A stretch of DNA of 64,000 nucleotides from a virus. The stretch covers positions 1-64,000 of the IMG/VR virus record IMGVR_UViG_3300010391_001464; one strand, written 5' to 3'. The stretch's first letter is position 1, and every line of letters begins with the position of its first letter. Below, piece after piece: positions 53,357 through 61,507 of this stretch. The notes under the pieces were generated by a model. It was not told where the DNA came from. It worked only from the letters and a program-made list of their open reading frames with translations, and ran no database searches. Made by a program: the position numbers and the translations under genes.

Positions 53357-53399
53357 AGTTCCTTTGAGTATTATAATACTCAAAGGAATTATTTTTTTT
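53357..53399 (+). terminator. Palindromic terminator overlapping the NADAR gene start
   Basis: Thirty-base perfect palindrome (53359-53388; TTCCTTTGAGTATT / AATACTCAAAGGAA) followed by eight T at 53392-53399. It sits over the presumed TTG start codon of the next gene. Confidence 0.8.
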
Positions 53400-53804
53400 G
53401 ATGGTGAGTATAGATTTTTATCAAATTTCTATATATGTGAAGTACCATTTGAAGGGAATATTTATTCTTCTTCCGAACATGCATATCAAGCTGCAAAAAG
53501 TTTAGATGTTGAAATTAGAGAACAAATTAGACTTTTAAAAACTCCAGGTGAGTCTAAAAAGTTCGGCGGAAAAATTAAAATAAGACCTAACTGGAATCAA
53601 ATTAAATTCAATAAAATGTATGAAATAGTTTTAAATAAATTCTATAATAATAAAGAATTAAAAAAATTATTACTAGAAACTGGAGATGCAGAATTAATTG
53701 AAGGAAATTACTGGAATGATACTTTTTGGGGTATATGTAATGGAGTAGGAGAAAATAACTTAGGAAAGATTCTTATGGCAGTAAGAGAATTATTGAAAGG
53801 TTAG
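53364..53804 (+). CDS. NADAR (YbiA/DUF1768)-family protein
   Basis: About 140 residues. FFDGEYRFLSNFYICEVPFEG, then SSEHAYQAAK and NYWNDTFWGICNGVGENNLGKILM are the conserved NADAR blocks. Members of this family act on ADP-ribosylated bases or N-glycosides, and some counter DarT-type ADP-ribosylation. The start is unclear: TTG 53364 lies inside a terminator-like hairpin and the only ATG nearby (53401) is out of frame. Translation may begin at a non-standard codon after AAAGGAA. Confidence 0.8.
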   Translation: MSIIILKGIIFFDGEYRFLSNFYICEVPFEGNIYSSSEHAYQAAKSLDVEIREQIRLLKTPGESKKFGGKIKIRPNWNQIKFNKMYEIVLNKFYNNKELKKLLLETGDAELIEGNYWNDTFWGICNGVGENNLGKILMAVRELLKG

Positions 53805-53805
53805 T

Positions 53806-54360
53806 ATGAGTAATTCGTATTATACAGGCGATGAACATTATAATCATAAAAATATTATAAAATATTGTAATCGTTCATTTAAGAATATAGAAGAGATGAA
53901 TGAAACTATGATTGAGAATAATAATAAAGTTGTCAAATATGGTGACAAGGTTTATCATGTAGGGGATTTTTGCTTTGGTTTAGGTAAAGATATAGTTGAT
54001 AGATTAAATGGACAACATTATTTAATAATTGGAAGTCATGATAGAAATAATCAAAAAATATATGGTACTATGGTTATAATTGGAGAAGTATATGAGGTTA
54101 AAATAAATAATACTTTTATTTTTCTTAATCATTATGCTCAAAGAGTTTGGCCAAAATCTCACTATGGTTCATGGCATTTATTCGGTCATTCACATGGTAA
54201 CTTGCCTTCATATGGTAAATCATTTGATGTTGGTGTTGATTCACATAATTTTACACCATGGTCATATAGTGAGATTAAAGAAAGAATGGACTCTATAGAA
54301 GTATCTGAATATAAAATATTCGAATCAAGATGGGATAGACCTATTAAATCAAAAGAATAA
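53806..54360 (+). CDS. Calcineurin-like metallophosphoesterase
   Basis: 184 residues. Motifs YYTGDEHYNHKN (D-x-H), VYHVGDFCFG (GD), LIIGSHD (GNHD with Asn replaced by Ser), FLNHYAQRVW and LFGHSHGN. The loss of the Asn in GNHD may alter activity. Similar small phosphoesterases are common in phages next to NADAR and tRNA genes. The gap 54361-54509 after it shows only a short broken frame. Confidence 0.8.
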   Translation: MSNSYYTGDEHYNHKNIIKYCNRSFKNIEEMNETMIENNNKVVKYGDKVYHVGDFCFGLGKDIVDRLNGQHYLIIGSHDRNNQKIYGTMVIIGEVYEVKINNTFIFLNHYAQRVWPKSHYGSWHLFGHSHGNLPSYGKSFDVGVDSHNFTPWSYSEIKERMDSIEVSEYKIFESRWDRPIKSKE

Positions 54361-54509
54361 GGTTAAAATAAAATGTTTAGAAAATATGAAAAACATTTAG
54401 AATTATTGTTCCAAGTATAGATATTAAAGGAAAATTATTTTTATCAAAGGAAGAAGATAATAATTGGACATATAAAAAATTAATAAAAATAAGTTACTTG
54501 GAGAATAAC

Positions 54510-55835
54510 GTGGAAAAAGTAATACAAATAGCTAAAGAAATAAAAAAGAATAATGGTTATTGTTATATAAATGGAGGATATGTAAGAGATAAAGTTTTAG
54601 GATATCCTTCTAAAGATATTGACGTTGAAGTTTATAAGTTAAATCCACAGATTCTTTTCAATATTCTTTCTAAATTTGGAACACCAAAATTAGGAGGTAA
54701 AAGTTTTGGAGTATTCAAATTAGATGAATATGATTTTAGTCTTCCAAGAAGAGAGAAAAAGATAGGGTCCAAACATACGGATTTTGATGTAGAATGTGAT
54801 AAAAATATGACTCCAGAAGAAGCATGTATAAGAAGAGATCTAACAATAAATGCGTTATTAATGGATCCCTTTACAAATTCTATTTACGATTATTATGGTG
54901 GTCTTGACGATATAAAAAATAAAATTATTAGACATGTGTCTAATAAATTTTCTGAAGATCCTTTAAGAGTAATAAGAGTTGCAAGATTCAGTTCAAGATT
55001 TGAATTTGAAATTTATAAAGAAACTAAACTATTATGTGAGTCTCTATTATGTGAATTAAAATATTTACCAAAAGAAAGATTTTTTACTGAGTTTGAAAGT
55101 ATTTTATTAAAGAGCAAAAATCCTTCTATTGCATTTAATTTCTTATCTTCAATTGGTATAATAGAATCTTATTATCCTGAATTAGATGTATTAAAATATA
55201 TTGAGCAGGGAGAAAAATATCATCCTGAAGGATCTGTATGGAACCATGTTTTAATGGCATTAGACCAAATACCTTTAGAGGAAAGAACATTAACAACAAT
55301 GTTAGCAATTCTATGTCATGATATGGGAAAAGCAATAGTGAAGCAAGAAGATAAAGGTGATGGTCATATCTCATTTAAATATCATGCAGATGATGGTGTT
55401 TATCCAGCTGAAAAGTTTTTAAAAAGTATAACTAATGAAACTCAGTTAATAAATAATGTTTTAAATTTAGTAAAACATCATATGAGGCCATATGATTTAA
55501 AGAAACAAATTAATAAAAATAACATAAGAAGACTTGCATTAACTGTTGATATTCCTTCATTAATGATAGTACATAAAGCAGATAAATTAAGAAGAGGTTA
55601 TCAAGAATTAGATTTAGACTATATTCAGAAGATGATAAAAGTATATAATGAAATAAAAGATGAAGTTAAACCTTTAATTCAAGGAAGACATTTAATTGAA
55701 TTAGGTTTAGAACCAGGAAACTATTTTGGCCCGATCTTAAAACAAATATTTGAGTTACAAATAAATGGTGAATTCTCAAATATTGAAGATCGAATTAAAT
55801 TAGCGAAAGAGAGAAATATAATATGTCTAAAATGA
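54510..55835 (+). CDS. CCA-adding enzyme / poly(A) polymerase family with HD domain
   Basis: 441 residues from GTG 54510 (GGAG six bases upstream; TTG 54498 would overlap that site). NGGYVRDKVLG and KDIDVEVYKL (catalytic Asp pair) define the nucleotidyltransferase head. RRDLTINALLMD and GGLDDIKNKIIRHV follow, then DPLRVIRVARF. A C-terminal HD domain has LCHDMGKA and VKHHMRPYDL. Such enzymes add CCA to tRNA 3' ends. The amber-anticodon tRNA at 44503 lacks an encoded CCA and would need this activity. Confidence 0.88.
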   Translation: MEKVIQIAKEIKKNNGYCYINGGYVRDKVLGYPSKDIDVEVYKLNPQILFNILSKFGTPKLGGKSFGVFKLDEYDFSLPRREKKIGSKHTDFDVECDKNMTPEEACIRRDLTINALLMDPFTNSIYDYYGGLDDIKNKIIRHVSNKFSEDPLRVIRVARFSSRFEFEIYKETKLLCESLLCELKYLPKERFFTEFESILLKSKNPSIAFNFLSSIGIIESYYPELDVLKYIEQGEKYHPEGSVWNHVLMALDQIPLEERTLTTMLAILCHDMGKAIVKQEDKGDGHISFKYHADDGVYPAEKFLKSITNETQLINNVLNLVKHHMRPYDLKKQINKNNIRRLALTVDIPSLMIVHKADKLRRGYQELDLDYIQKMIKVYNEIKDEVKPLIQGRHLIELGLEPGNYFGPILKQIFELQINGEFSNIEDRIKLAKERNIICLK

Positions 55836-56257
55836 TATTAAGAGAAATGTATCAAGGTTGTTATAAGATGTGGAATTGGTTAGCAAAAAATCCTAAACAT
55901 GATAAATCTGAATATCTTAATATTATTGGTATTTGTAGACCAATTCTTAAAAATAATTGTTATGCCTGTGAATATGTTAAACAACGATATAGAGGAGTTA
56001 GATCTAGTGGATGTAGAAGATGTCCTTTAAAAAGTTTATGGGTATCTAGAAGATCTTTAATAGATGATTATGGTAATAAAGTTAATTCATATTTTTGTGA
56101 AGATATAGAAGGGTCACCTTATGAAATTTGGGTTAATAATAATAGTTTTTATAGAAAAAGTAGTGCCAGAAAAATTGCAAGTTATTGTAAATTAAAACTA
56201 AAACAACTTGATAAGAAAAATGAAAGAAGACATGCAAAAAATAAAAGTAAGGTGTAA
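55823..56257 (+). CDS. Cys-rich basic protein
   Basis: 144 residues overlapping the CCA-enzyme gene by 13 bases. NNCYACEYV, SGCRRCPLKSLW and YFCED supply Cys ligands for a likely zinc site. The C-terminal third is strongly basic. Similar small proteins are common in phages; function unknown. Confidence 0.65.
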   Translation: MSKMILREMYQGCYKMWNWLAKNPKHDKSEYLNIIGICRPILKNNCYACEYVKQRYRGVRSSGCRRCPLKSLWVSRRSLIDDYGNKVNSYFCEDIEGSPYEIWVNNNSFYRKSSARKIASYCKLKLKQLDKKNERRHAKNKSKV

Positions 56258-56408
56258 ATGGGAATTTAACCATTTTAATAATTGTAATATTTGTTTATTT
56301 CAATTTGATTTTAAACATAAATATGTTAAATGTAATGAAGTTTTTGAAGTCGACTGGACATCTTTTTTAATTAATAAACATTTATTTACTGAAATAGGAG
56401 ATAGGTAA
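56220..56408 (+). CDS. Small Cys-containing protein
   Basis: About 62 residues (start 56220 or 56232; no strong ribosome binding site), overlapping the previous gene by 38 bases. CNICLFQFDF and KYVKCNEVF suggest a half zinc knuckle. Weakly supported start. Confidence 0.45.
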   Translation: MKEDMQKIKVRCKWEFNHFNNCNICLFQFDFKHKYVKCNEVFEVDWTSFLINKHLFTEIGDR

Positions 56409-56410
56409 AA

Positions 56411-56689
56411 ATGAAAGTAAAAATTGAAACTGTAATAGATATTCCAGATAAAGTTTTATTAAAAGAAAGTGAATTTGCCTCAGCAGTTCAATTAATTTTT
56501 GATGATATTACTAACTATATAACATGTAGTCATTTACAAGATGCAATTATTTGGTGTTCTAAAGCTAAAACTGGAAGTCCAGAAGAAAATAAAAATTCTA
56601 CTGAATATAGTATATATAAACATCACGAATGGTGGGGCAAAACATGTGGAGAACTTGATTGGAAATATAAAGAGATTAAAAAGGAATAA
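56411..56689 (+). CDS. Unknown 92-aa protein
   Basis: Starts just after the previous stop behind GGAGATAGG. A small acidic protein with a Trp-rich C-terminal half (HHEWWGKTCGELDWKY). No family recognised. Its stop overlaps the next start (TAATG). Confidence 0.6.
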   Translation: MKVKIETVIDIPDKVLLKESEFASAVQLIFDDITNYITCSHLQDAIIWCSKAKTGSPEENKNSTEYSIYKHHEWWGKTCGELDWKYKEIKKE

Positions 56690-57642
56690 TGAATAACTAC
56701 GAAGAAAATAAAATACTAGAAGTAGTAACTGGTTCTAATTTATATGGAACCAACACTCCTTCTTCCGATAAAGATTATGTAGATGTTATGATAGGAGATA
56801 TAAATACTTATCTAGGACTTGAAAAAGTTAAAGAGGTAGACCTATCAATAAAATCAAAAGACGAAAATGGAGAAAATAATAAAAATGCAGTAGATAGGAA
56901 ATTATATGAGTTAAGAAATTTTATAGGATTAGCTATGCAAAATAATCCCAATTTAATAGAAATATTATTTGTAAATAAAGAGAATATAGTTTCTATAAAT
57001 GACTTTGGAAATCGTCTTTTAGAAAATAAACATTTATTTCCATGGAAGGGCGCAAAACAAAAATTTTTAGGATATGCATTTAGTCAAAAGCATCATATGA
57101 TAATAAGAACTGAGAGCTTTTTTGAATTAAATGCTGCATTTAATTATATATCTGAGAATCTACATTCGTTCCATGAAATATTTGGTAACAAACTATTAGC
57201 AGAATTTAGAGATAAAAATTTACCATTTTTAAATTTTACTAAAGGAACTTCATGTTCAATAGGAGACTTAAGTTTTGACATATCGAGAAAAATGAAAGAT
57301 GTTGTTAAGATATTAAATGATAGAATAAGTAAAGCAACTAATAGAGCTGGACTAATGGAAAAGTATGGATATGATACTAAATTTGCTTCCCATTTAGTCC
57401 GGCTTTTATTAGAAGGGAAAGAACTTTTACTAACTGGAGAAATAAAATTTCCATTAAGTTATAGAAATTTTTTATTAGAGATAAAACAAGGTAAATATTC
57501 TATAAAACATGTATTGGATCTTGCAGATAGTATAGAATCTGAATTTGAAGAAATAACAAATAAAAGTAAACTTCCTTCAAAACCAAAATATGATGAAATA
57601 AATAATCTTTTAATTGATATGGTTAAAGAGTCATTATTCTAA
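56689..57642 (+). CDS. Nucleotidyltransferase of the RlaP/YcgL (PF10127-like) family
   Basis: 317 residues. EVVTGSNLYGTNTPSSDKDYVDV is the nucleotidyltransferase head motif (G-S followed by D-x-D). LYELRNFIGLAMQNNPNLIEILF is the typical following block. Members are often associated with RNA repair. The neighbours include a CCA-adding enzyme and tRNAs, which suits an RNA-end-modifying role, but the substrate is unknown. Confidence 0.75.
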   Translation: MNNYEENKILEVVTGSNLYGTNTPSSDKDYVDVMIGDINTYLGLEKVKEVDLSIKSKDENGENNKNAVDRKLYELRNFIGLAMQNNPNLIEILFVNKENIVSINDFGNRLLENKHLFPWKGAKQKFLGYAFSQKHHMIIRTESFFELNAAFNYISENLHSFHEIFGNKLLAEFRDKNLPFLNFTKGTSCSIGDLSFDISRKMKDVVKILNDRISKATNRAGLMEKYGYDTKFASHLVRLLLEGKELLLTGEIKFPLSYRNFLLEIKQGKYSIKHVLDLADSIESEFEEITNKSKLPSKPKYDEINNLLIDMVKESLF

Positions 57643-57655
57643 GGAATAATAATTA

Positions 57656-57898
57656 ATGAATAGCTTCAAGTATTTTAAAAATTCAGAGTGTAAATTCTTT
57701 CCATGCCATCATATGTGTGGAGATTTTTATAACTGTCTTTTCTGTTTTTGTCCAATTTACAAATTCAAATGTAAAGGTAATTATAAATTAAAAGATGGAA
57801 TAAAAGATTGCTCTAATTGTATTTTACCACATGAAGAAACTGGATGGGATTATGTAGTTAATTTTTTAAAAAAACATCATTTCGAAAGAAAGGAGTGA
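57656..57898 (+). CDS. Cysteine-rich small domain protein (PF04071-like)
   Basis: 80 residues with ten Cys: CKFFPCHHMCG, NCLFCFCPIY, FKCKGNY and GIKDCSNCILPH...GWDYV. This order matches the cysteine-rich small domain family found alone or near cobalamin genes in bacteria. Likely binds zinc or an Fe-S cluster. Confidence 0.75.
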   Translation: MNSFKYFKNSECKFFPCHHMCGDFYNCLFCFCPIYKFKCKGNYKLKDGIKDCSNCILPHEETGWDYVVNFLKKHHFERKE

Positions 57899-57908
57899 GA
57901 TCCTATTA

Positions 57909-58406
57909 ATGGAGTCGGTAGTATTATTAAATCAAGATTTTTCTTTTATACAAGTTATTAATTGGCAACGAGCACTTCGGTTACTTATAAAAAAGAAAGT
58001 TGAAGTAATTGAATATACAGATAAAGTTGTAAAAAATGAAGAAAGAACATTTGTTATAACTTTACCCAGAATTTTAAAACTTATTTATTATGTTAAGAAT
58101 TTCTACAAGAAGAAAGTAAAATTCAACAGAAAAAATATGCTTCTTAGAGATAATTATGAATGTGCTTATTGTGGAACTACCGGCAACAAAAATAATAAGC
58201 TCACTATGGATCATATAATTCCTAAGTCAAAAGGTGGTAAAAGTACTTTTGAAAATACAGTTACTTGTTGTACCTCATGTAATAGTAAAAAGAAGAATAG
58301 AACTCCTGAAGAATCAGGAATGGTTTTAATAAAGAAAGCATATGAACCAACACGTTATGATTTATTTAAAGACCAAATCTCTAATATAATTGCAAGATTT
58401 TTATAA
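57909..58406 (+). CDS. HNH endonuclease
   Basis: 165 residues. N-terminal VVLLNQDFSFIQVINWQRAL is the typical start of stand-alone phage/bacterial HNH proteins. CAYCGTT, TMDHIIPKSKGGKSTFEN and CTSCNSKKKN make up the HNH core with its structural zinc. No NUMOD repeats, so not obviously a homing enzyme. Confidence 0.85.
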   Translation: MESVVLLNQDFSFIQVINWQRALRLLIKKKVEVIEYTDKVVKNEERTFVITLPRILKLIYYVKNFYKKKVKFNRKNMLLRDNYECAYCGTTGNKNNKLTMDHIIPKSKGGKSTFENTVTCCTSCNSKKKNRTPEESGMVLIKKAYEPTRYDLFKDQISNIIARFL

Positions 58407-58414
58407 GGAGAAGT

Positions 58415-58612
58415 ATGTTACAAAGACTAAAACAAATTTTTAGAAACTCATTTACATTTCACAATCAATGGACATCAGTGTGGTTAAAACAAATAATATG
58501 GTTTAATATTAATTTTAGTACAGAATCACATAGATCTGTAATCAATCTTAAAATTATAAGTTTTGAATTATATCTTTGCGGTTTTGGTATTATTATTGAT
58601 ATCTTCATATGA
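58415..58612 (+). CDS. Unknown 65-aa protein
   Basis: ATG behind AAGGAG. A basic, aromatic N-terminal half and a hydrophobic C terminus (LYLCGFGIIIDIFI) that may insert into a membrane. No family recognised. Confidence 0.55.
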   Translation: MLQRLKQIFRNSFTFHNQWTSVWLKQIIWFNINFSTESHRSVINLKIISFELYLCGFGIIIDIFI

Positions 58613-58621
58613 GGATAATAA

Positions 58622-58912
58622 ATGAACGAAAAAGAAAAACACATCGTAGGGATGTTATTATTACTTCAAGCTCATTCTGACCCAAATTCAGACTTTACAA
58701 AAAATGGCTTTTGTTGTGTAGGTTATGATTCATCACATAAAATTATAAGTCCAACTATATATGAAGTTCCAACTTCAATATTATTTTCTATAGTAAAAGT
58801 AGGAGATATATTAGAAAAAATTAAAAATGATGACTCTATAGAATTTCTAGATGTTGCTATCACTGGAAAAAGAATAGTTCCAGTACTTAAAGATAAAAAT
58901 CTTAAGGATTAA
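58622..58912 (+). CDS. Unknown 96-aa protein, paralogue of the next gene
   Basis: GFCCVGYDSSHKIISPTIYEVPTSIL... aligns by eye with the next gene (GYCFVVFDDKHLEPTSIL), and both end with a Val/Ile-Pro/Cys-Pro-Val strand. A small alpha/beta protein of unknown function. Confidence 0.6.
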   Translation: MNEKEKHIVGMLLLLQAHSDPNSDFTKNGFCCVGYDSSHKIISPTIYEVPTSILFSIVKVGDILEKIKNDDSIEFLDVAITGKRIVPVLKDKNLKD

Positions 58913-58922
58913 CTAGGAAAAA

Positions 58923-59193
58923 ATGAATGACTTAGAAAAAGATTTATGTAAAAAAAATGCTTTCTCTTCAAGGATATCTAGAACCAACAAGAGCAGGATA
59001 TTGCTTTGTAGTTTTTGATGATAAACATCTAGAACCAACTAGTATTCTTAATGATTCAATACATATATTAAATATAGAAACTATGGAATTAGGAAAAATT
59101 ATTGACATTATTAATGAAGATAAAGTTAAATTAGTAGATTTTACGGTAATACATAAATTTATTTGTCCAGTATTCGATAGAGTACTTGTATAG
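58923..59193 (+). CDS. Paralogue of the 58622 gene with A-run frameshift
   Basis: ATG 58923 opens MNDLEKDLCKK, then meets eight A (58950-58957). Dropping one A joins it to MLSLQGYLEPTRAGYCFVVFDD..., which runs to TAG 59193 and restores alignment with the 58622 paralogue. Without the shift, translation could start only at ATG 58957, which has no ribosome binding site. Confidence 0.55.
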
Positions 59194-59201
59194 ATTAAAA
59201 T

Positions 59202-59275
59202 GGGGCCATAGTTTAGAGGGAAAACAACACGTTTGCACCGTGTAGTCCAGAGTTCAAGTCTCTGTGGTTCCACCA
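59202..59275 (+). tRNA. tRNA-Ala (anticodon UGC)
   Basis: Acceptor GGGGCCA / TGGTTCC (two G-T pairs, none at the G3 position 4), D stem GTTT / AAAC, anticodon stem ACACG / CGTGT with loop TTTGCAC (TGC), T arm CAGAG / CTCTG with TTCAAGT, encoded CCA. Confidence 0.9.
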
Positions 59276-59345
59276 GTCTATTATAATCCTCCACCATTAA
59301 TAGAGTGAATTATTAAAACTCTACCATAGAGGTTAATATATAAAA

Positions 59346-59714
59346 ATGAAAGTGATTATCGCAGGAACTAGAACATTTAATGATTATAAACTTCTTAAAT
59401 CAAATTTAGATATATTTAAAAATCATATTGAAATATATCATAAAGATAAACTACCTATCATAATAATTTCAGGTAGTGCTAGAGGAGCTGATTCTCTAGG
59501 TAAAAGATATGCTATAGAAAATAATTTACAAGTTAAAGAATATCCAGCAGATTGGGATAAATATGGTAAATCTGCTGGATATCGTAGAAATGAAGAAATG
59601 GGAAAGATAGCAGATGTTCTTATATGTTTTTGGGATGGAAGGTCTAAAGGAACATTACACATGTTAAATATAATGAAGAAATTAAAAAAAGAGTGGAAGA
59701 TTATTTATTTTTAA
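59346..59714 (+). CDS. SLOG-fold DUF2493 (YspA-like) protein
   Basis: 122 residues. KVIIAGTRTFNDYKLL, ISGSARGADSLGKRYA, EYPADWDKYGKSAGYRRNEEM and LICFWDGRSKGTLHML are the conserved blocks of the DUF2493/SLOG family, which binds nucleotides or nucleotide-derived ligands. Role in phages unknown. Confidence 0.85.
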   Translation: MKVIIAGTRTFNDYKLLKSNLDIFKNHIEIYHKDKLPIIIISGSARGADSLGKRYAIENNLQVKEYPADWDKYGKSAGYRRNEEMGKIADVLICFWDGRSKGTLHMLNIMKKLKKEWKIIYF

Positions 59715-59724
59715 GGAATTTAAA

Positions 59725-59913
59725 ATGACTGAAAAAGCAAGTCTAAAAGTATTTTTTACTATCCTAGGAGTTGACCAAATAAAAACATCAGTAACATATG
59801 AAGGAATAACTAAAGAACGTATAACCAATAAACAAAAAAGAGTTTATGAAACTATGAATTTAATAAAAGAAATAATAATAGAAAAACATGGTCCGGACAG
59901 TTTTAAAGGATAA
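59725..59913 (+). CDS. Unknown 62-aa protein
   Basis: ATG behind AAGGA. Small basic alpha/beta protein, no family recognised. Followed by 84 AT-rich noncoding bases. Confidence 0.55.
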   Translation: MTEKASLKVFFTILGVDQIKTSVTYEGITKERITNKQKRVYETMNLIKEIIIEKHGPDSFKG

Positions 59914-59997
59914 TTATAAAATTAGTTTGTTTCTTATTTAAAAAATAAGAACAAAATTATAAATAAAATAATCAATGTATAATAAGGAGATTTAAAA

Positions 59998-60216
59998 ATG
60001 GTAAGGCTTCAAGATTCAATTCATTTTCCTAAATATATTAGGACTAATGAAAAATGTAGTATTGTAGAAAAGGGACATAGATGTGAAAATAAAGCTGAAA
60101 TAGAAATGATAGTTGATGGAGATAAAATTTCTACAATAGTAAAATTCTGTGATACTCATGCTAAACTTTATGATGAACAATCTTATAATGAGTTAAAGTA
60201 TAGAGATGAATCTTAA
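59998..60216 (+). CDS. Small Cys/His protein
   Basis: 72 residues. NEKCSIVEKGHRCENKAEIEM and VKFCDTHAKLY give a C-x7-C ... C-x2-H pattern, likely a single zinc site. ATG behind AAGGAG. Overlaps nothing of note; unknown function. Confidence 0.6.
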   Translation: MVRLQDSIHFPKYIRTNEKCSIVEKGHRCENKAEIEMIVDGDKISTIVKFCDTHAKLYDEQSYNELKYRDES

Positions 60217-60229
60217 TAACGGAGGAAAT

Positions 60230-60469
60230 ATGTTAATATGTGAATGTGGAAATTCTACTAAATTTTATGAAAGAATTGTGACCGTATATAAGGTTGATGA
60301 GGTGGGAACTAGGCATCTTAGAGAAGGACAAGTTACTAGACAATATTTTTGTGCTAATTGTATAAATATGAAGGAGGTATTTAAAAGTGAAAAATCCATA
60401 TGTGGGACTTACTCATATACTACCAACATGGGAGTGGCTCCTAAAGTTGTGGAAAAAGATTCTGTGTAA
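60230..60469 (+). CDS. Small zinc-ribbon-like protein
   Basis: ATG 60230 behind GGAGG rather than 60206, giving MLICECGNS ... YFCANC, a CxC/CxxC zinc ribbon in the first 55 residues. The last 28 residues overlap the next gene, which has its own strong ribosome binding site, and may be poorly conserved. Confidence 0.6.
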   Translation: MLICECGNSTKFYERIVTVYKVDEVGTRHLREGQVTRQYFCANCINMKEVFKSEKSICGTYSYTTNMGVAPKVVEKDSV

Positions 60470-60584
60470 AAGAGGATGGCATTTATTTGATGAAGTATAT
60501 TCACCACCTAATCATTATCTTTCATGTGATGCTTGTGACCTAGATGTACATATTGAAAAAATAGAGGAGCATAAAAATGATTAG
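60387..60584 (+). CDS. Small Trp-rich protein with Cys pair (GTG start)
   Basis: 65 residues from GTG 60387, nine bases after GGAGG. A Trp/Leu/Lys amphipathic N terminus (WEWLLKLWKKILC), then SCDACDLDVHIEKIEEH. It overlaps both neighbours. Unknown function. Confidence 0.55.
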   Translation: MKNPYVGLTHILPTWEWLLKLWKKILCKRGWHLFDEVYSPPNHYLSCDACDLDVHIEKIEEHKND

Positions 60585-60867
60585 AAAAAAGTGTCCAGTT
60601 TGTAATAACAATATTGTTTTTGATTTTGTAGTTCCTACTAAACATTTCTATATTAGTGAAGTTGGTGAAATCAAGAGGGAAGAGTCCAGTATATGGATGG
60701 AAAATGCACGTTCACATTGTATTACACAATGTGATTCTCCAGGACTAGAATTTTATTGTAATCTAGACAAAGATCATAATATTGATACTCTGGAAATTAT
60801 TGAATGGATGGATCAAGTTGAAATTGAATTTAGAGAAAAGAAATGTTTAGATTTAATAGGAGAATAA
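60577..60867 (+). CDS. Small zinc-finger-like protein
   Basis: 96 residues. KKCPVCNNNIVF at the N terminus, then HCITQCDSPGLEFYCN. An acidic C terminus. Likely zinc-binding; no family recognised. Confidence 0.6.
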   Translation: MIRKKCPVCNNNIVFDFVVPTKHFYISEVGEIKREESSIWMENARSHCITQCDSPGLEFYCNLDKDHNIDTLEIIEWMDQVEIEFREKKCLDLIGE

Positions 60868-60868
60868 A

Positions 60869-61180
60869 TTGTCCTTCATATATAATATTTTAATTGGATT
60901 AGGTATTATTTTAGGAATTTATATTTATGTAGTTTTAGTACTTAAAAACTTTAGAAGATTAGAACGTATTATAGGTTGTAATTATTACAGTGATTATTTT
61001 GAAATCCTAGAATTAAAACATAAAACTATAATAGTTTTATGTTTTATCCCTTGTTCACTTAATATCTTACAACAAACAGAAAGATTTATAAAAAGATTTA
61101 TAGAACATTTTAATTTTACTAAAAAATATATAGAATATGACAATTCGCTTGAAAAAATTATAGATAATGTAAGGAAATAG
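60869..61180 (+). CDS. Small membrane protein, paralogue 1 (TTG start)
   Basis: 103 residues behind AGGAG. Two hydrophobic segments (ILIGLGIILGIYIYVVLVL and TIIVLCFIPCSLNIL) separated by a basic loop. The C terminus YIEYDNSLEKIIDNVRK matches the next protein. A tandem duplicate. Confidence 0.6.
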   Translation: MSFIYNILIGLGIILGIYIYVVLVLKNFRRLERIIGCNYYSDYFEILELKHKTIIVLCFIPCSLNILQQTERFIKRFIEHFNFTKKYIEYDNSLEKIIDNVRK

Positions 61181-61188
61181 GAGAAGTA

Positions 61189-61494
61189 ATGGATATTAAA
61201 CTAATATTATTAGTAATATTTGGGTTCTCTCTTTTGGGATTTGCATATGTTATGACTGTATTATTAAATTTTAGTTTTATAAAAGATTCATACATAAGTA
61301 AAACTAAACTATTTAAATATATAAAATTAAAAAATATAACTATAGTAATAATAGCTTTTATACCTTTTTCTATAAACTTTATTTTTCTCTTAGAACATTT
61401 ATATAAGAAACTTAAAGAAGCTATAAAATTTCTGAAAGAATATATTGCTTATGATAAATCGATCGAAAAGATTATAGATAAATCTAGAGAATAG
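61189..61494 (+). CDS. Small membrane protein, paralogue 2
   Basis: 101 residues with the same two-helix layout as its neighbour and a matching tail (YIAYDKSIEKIIDKSRE). ATG behind GGAG, eight bases after the previous stop. Unknown function; possibly superinfection or lysis related, without direct evidence. Confidence 0.6.
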   Translation: MDIKLILLVIFGFSLLGFAYVMTVLLNFSFIKDSYISKTKLFKYIKLKNITIVIIAFIPFSINFIFLLEHLYKKLKEAIKFLKEYIAYDKSIEKIIDKSRE

Positions 61495-61507
61495 AGGTAA
61501 TGAATAA

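Noticed and set aside
54361-54509. Short frame MFRKYEKHLELLFQV (54373-54420) and an open frame running into the CCA-enzyme gene
   Set aside because: It needs a frameshift and has no stop before the CCA gene; GTG 54510 with GGAG is a better start. Left as unexplained gap.
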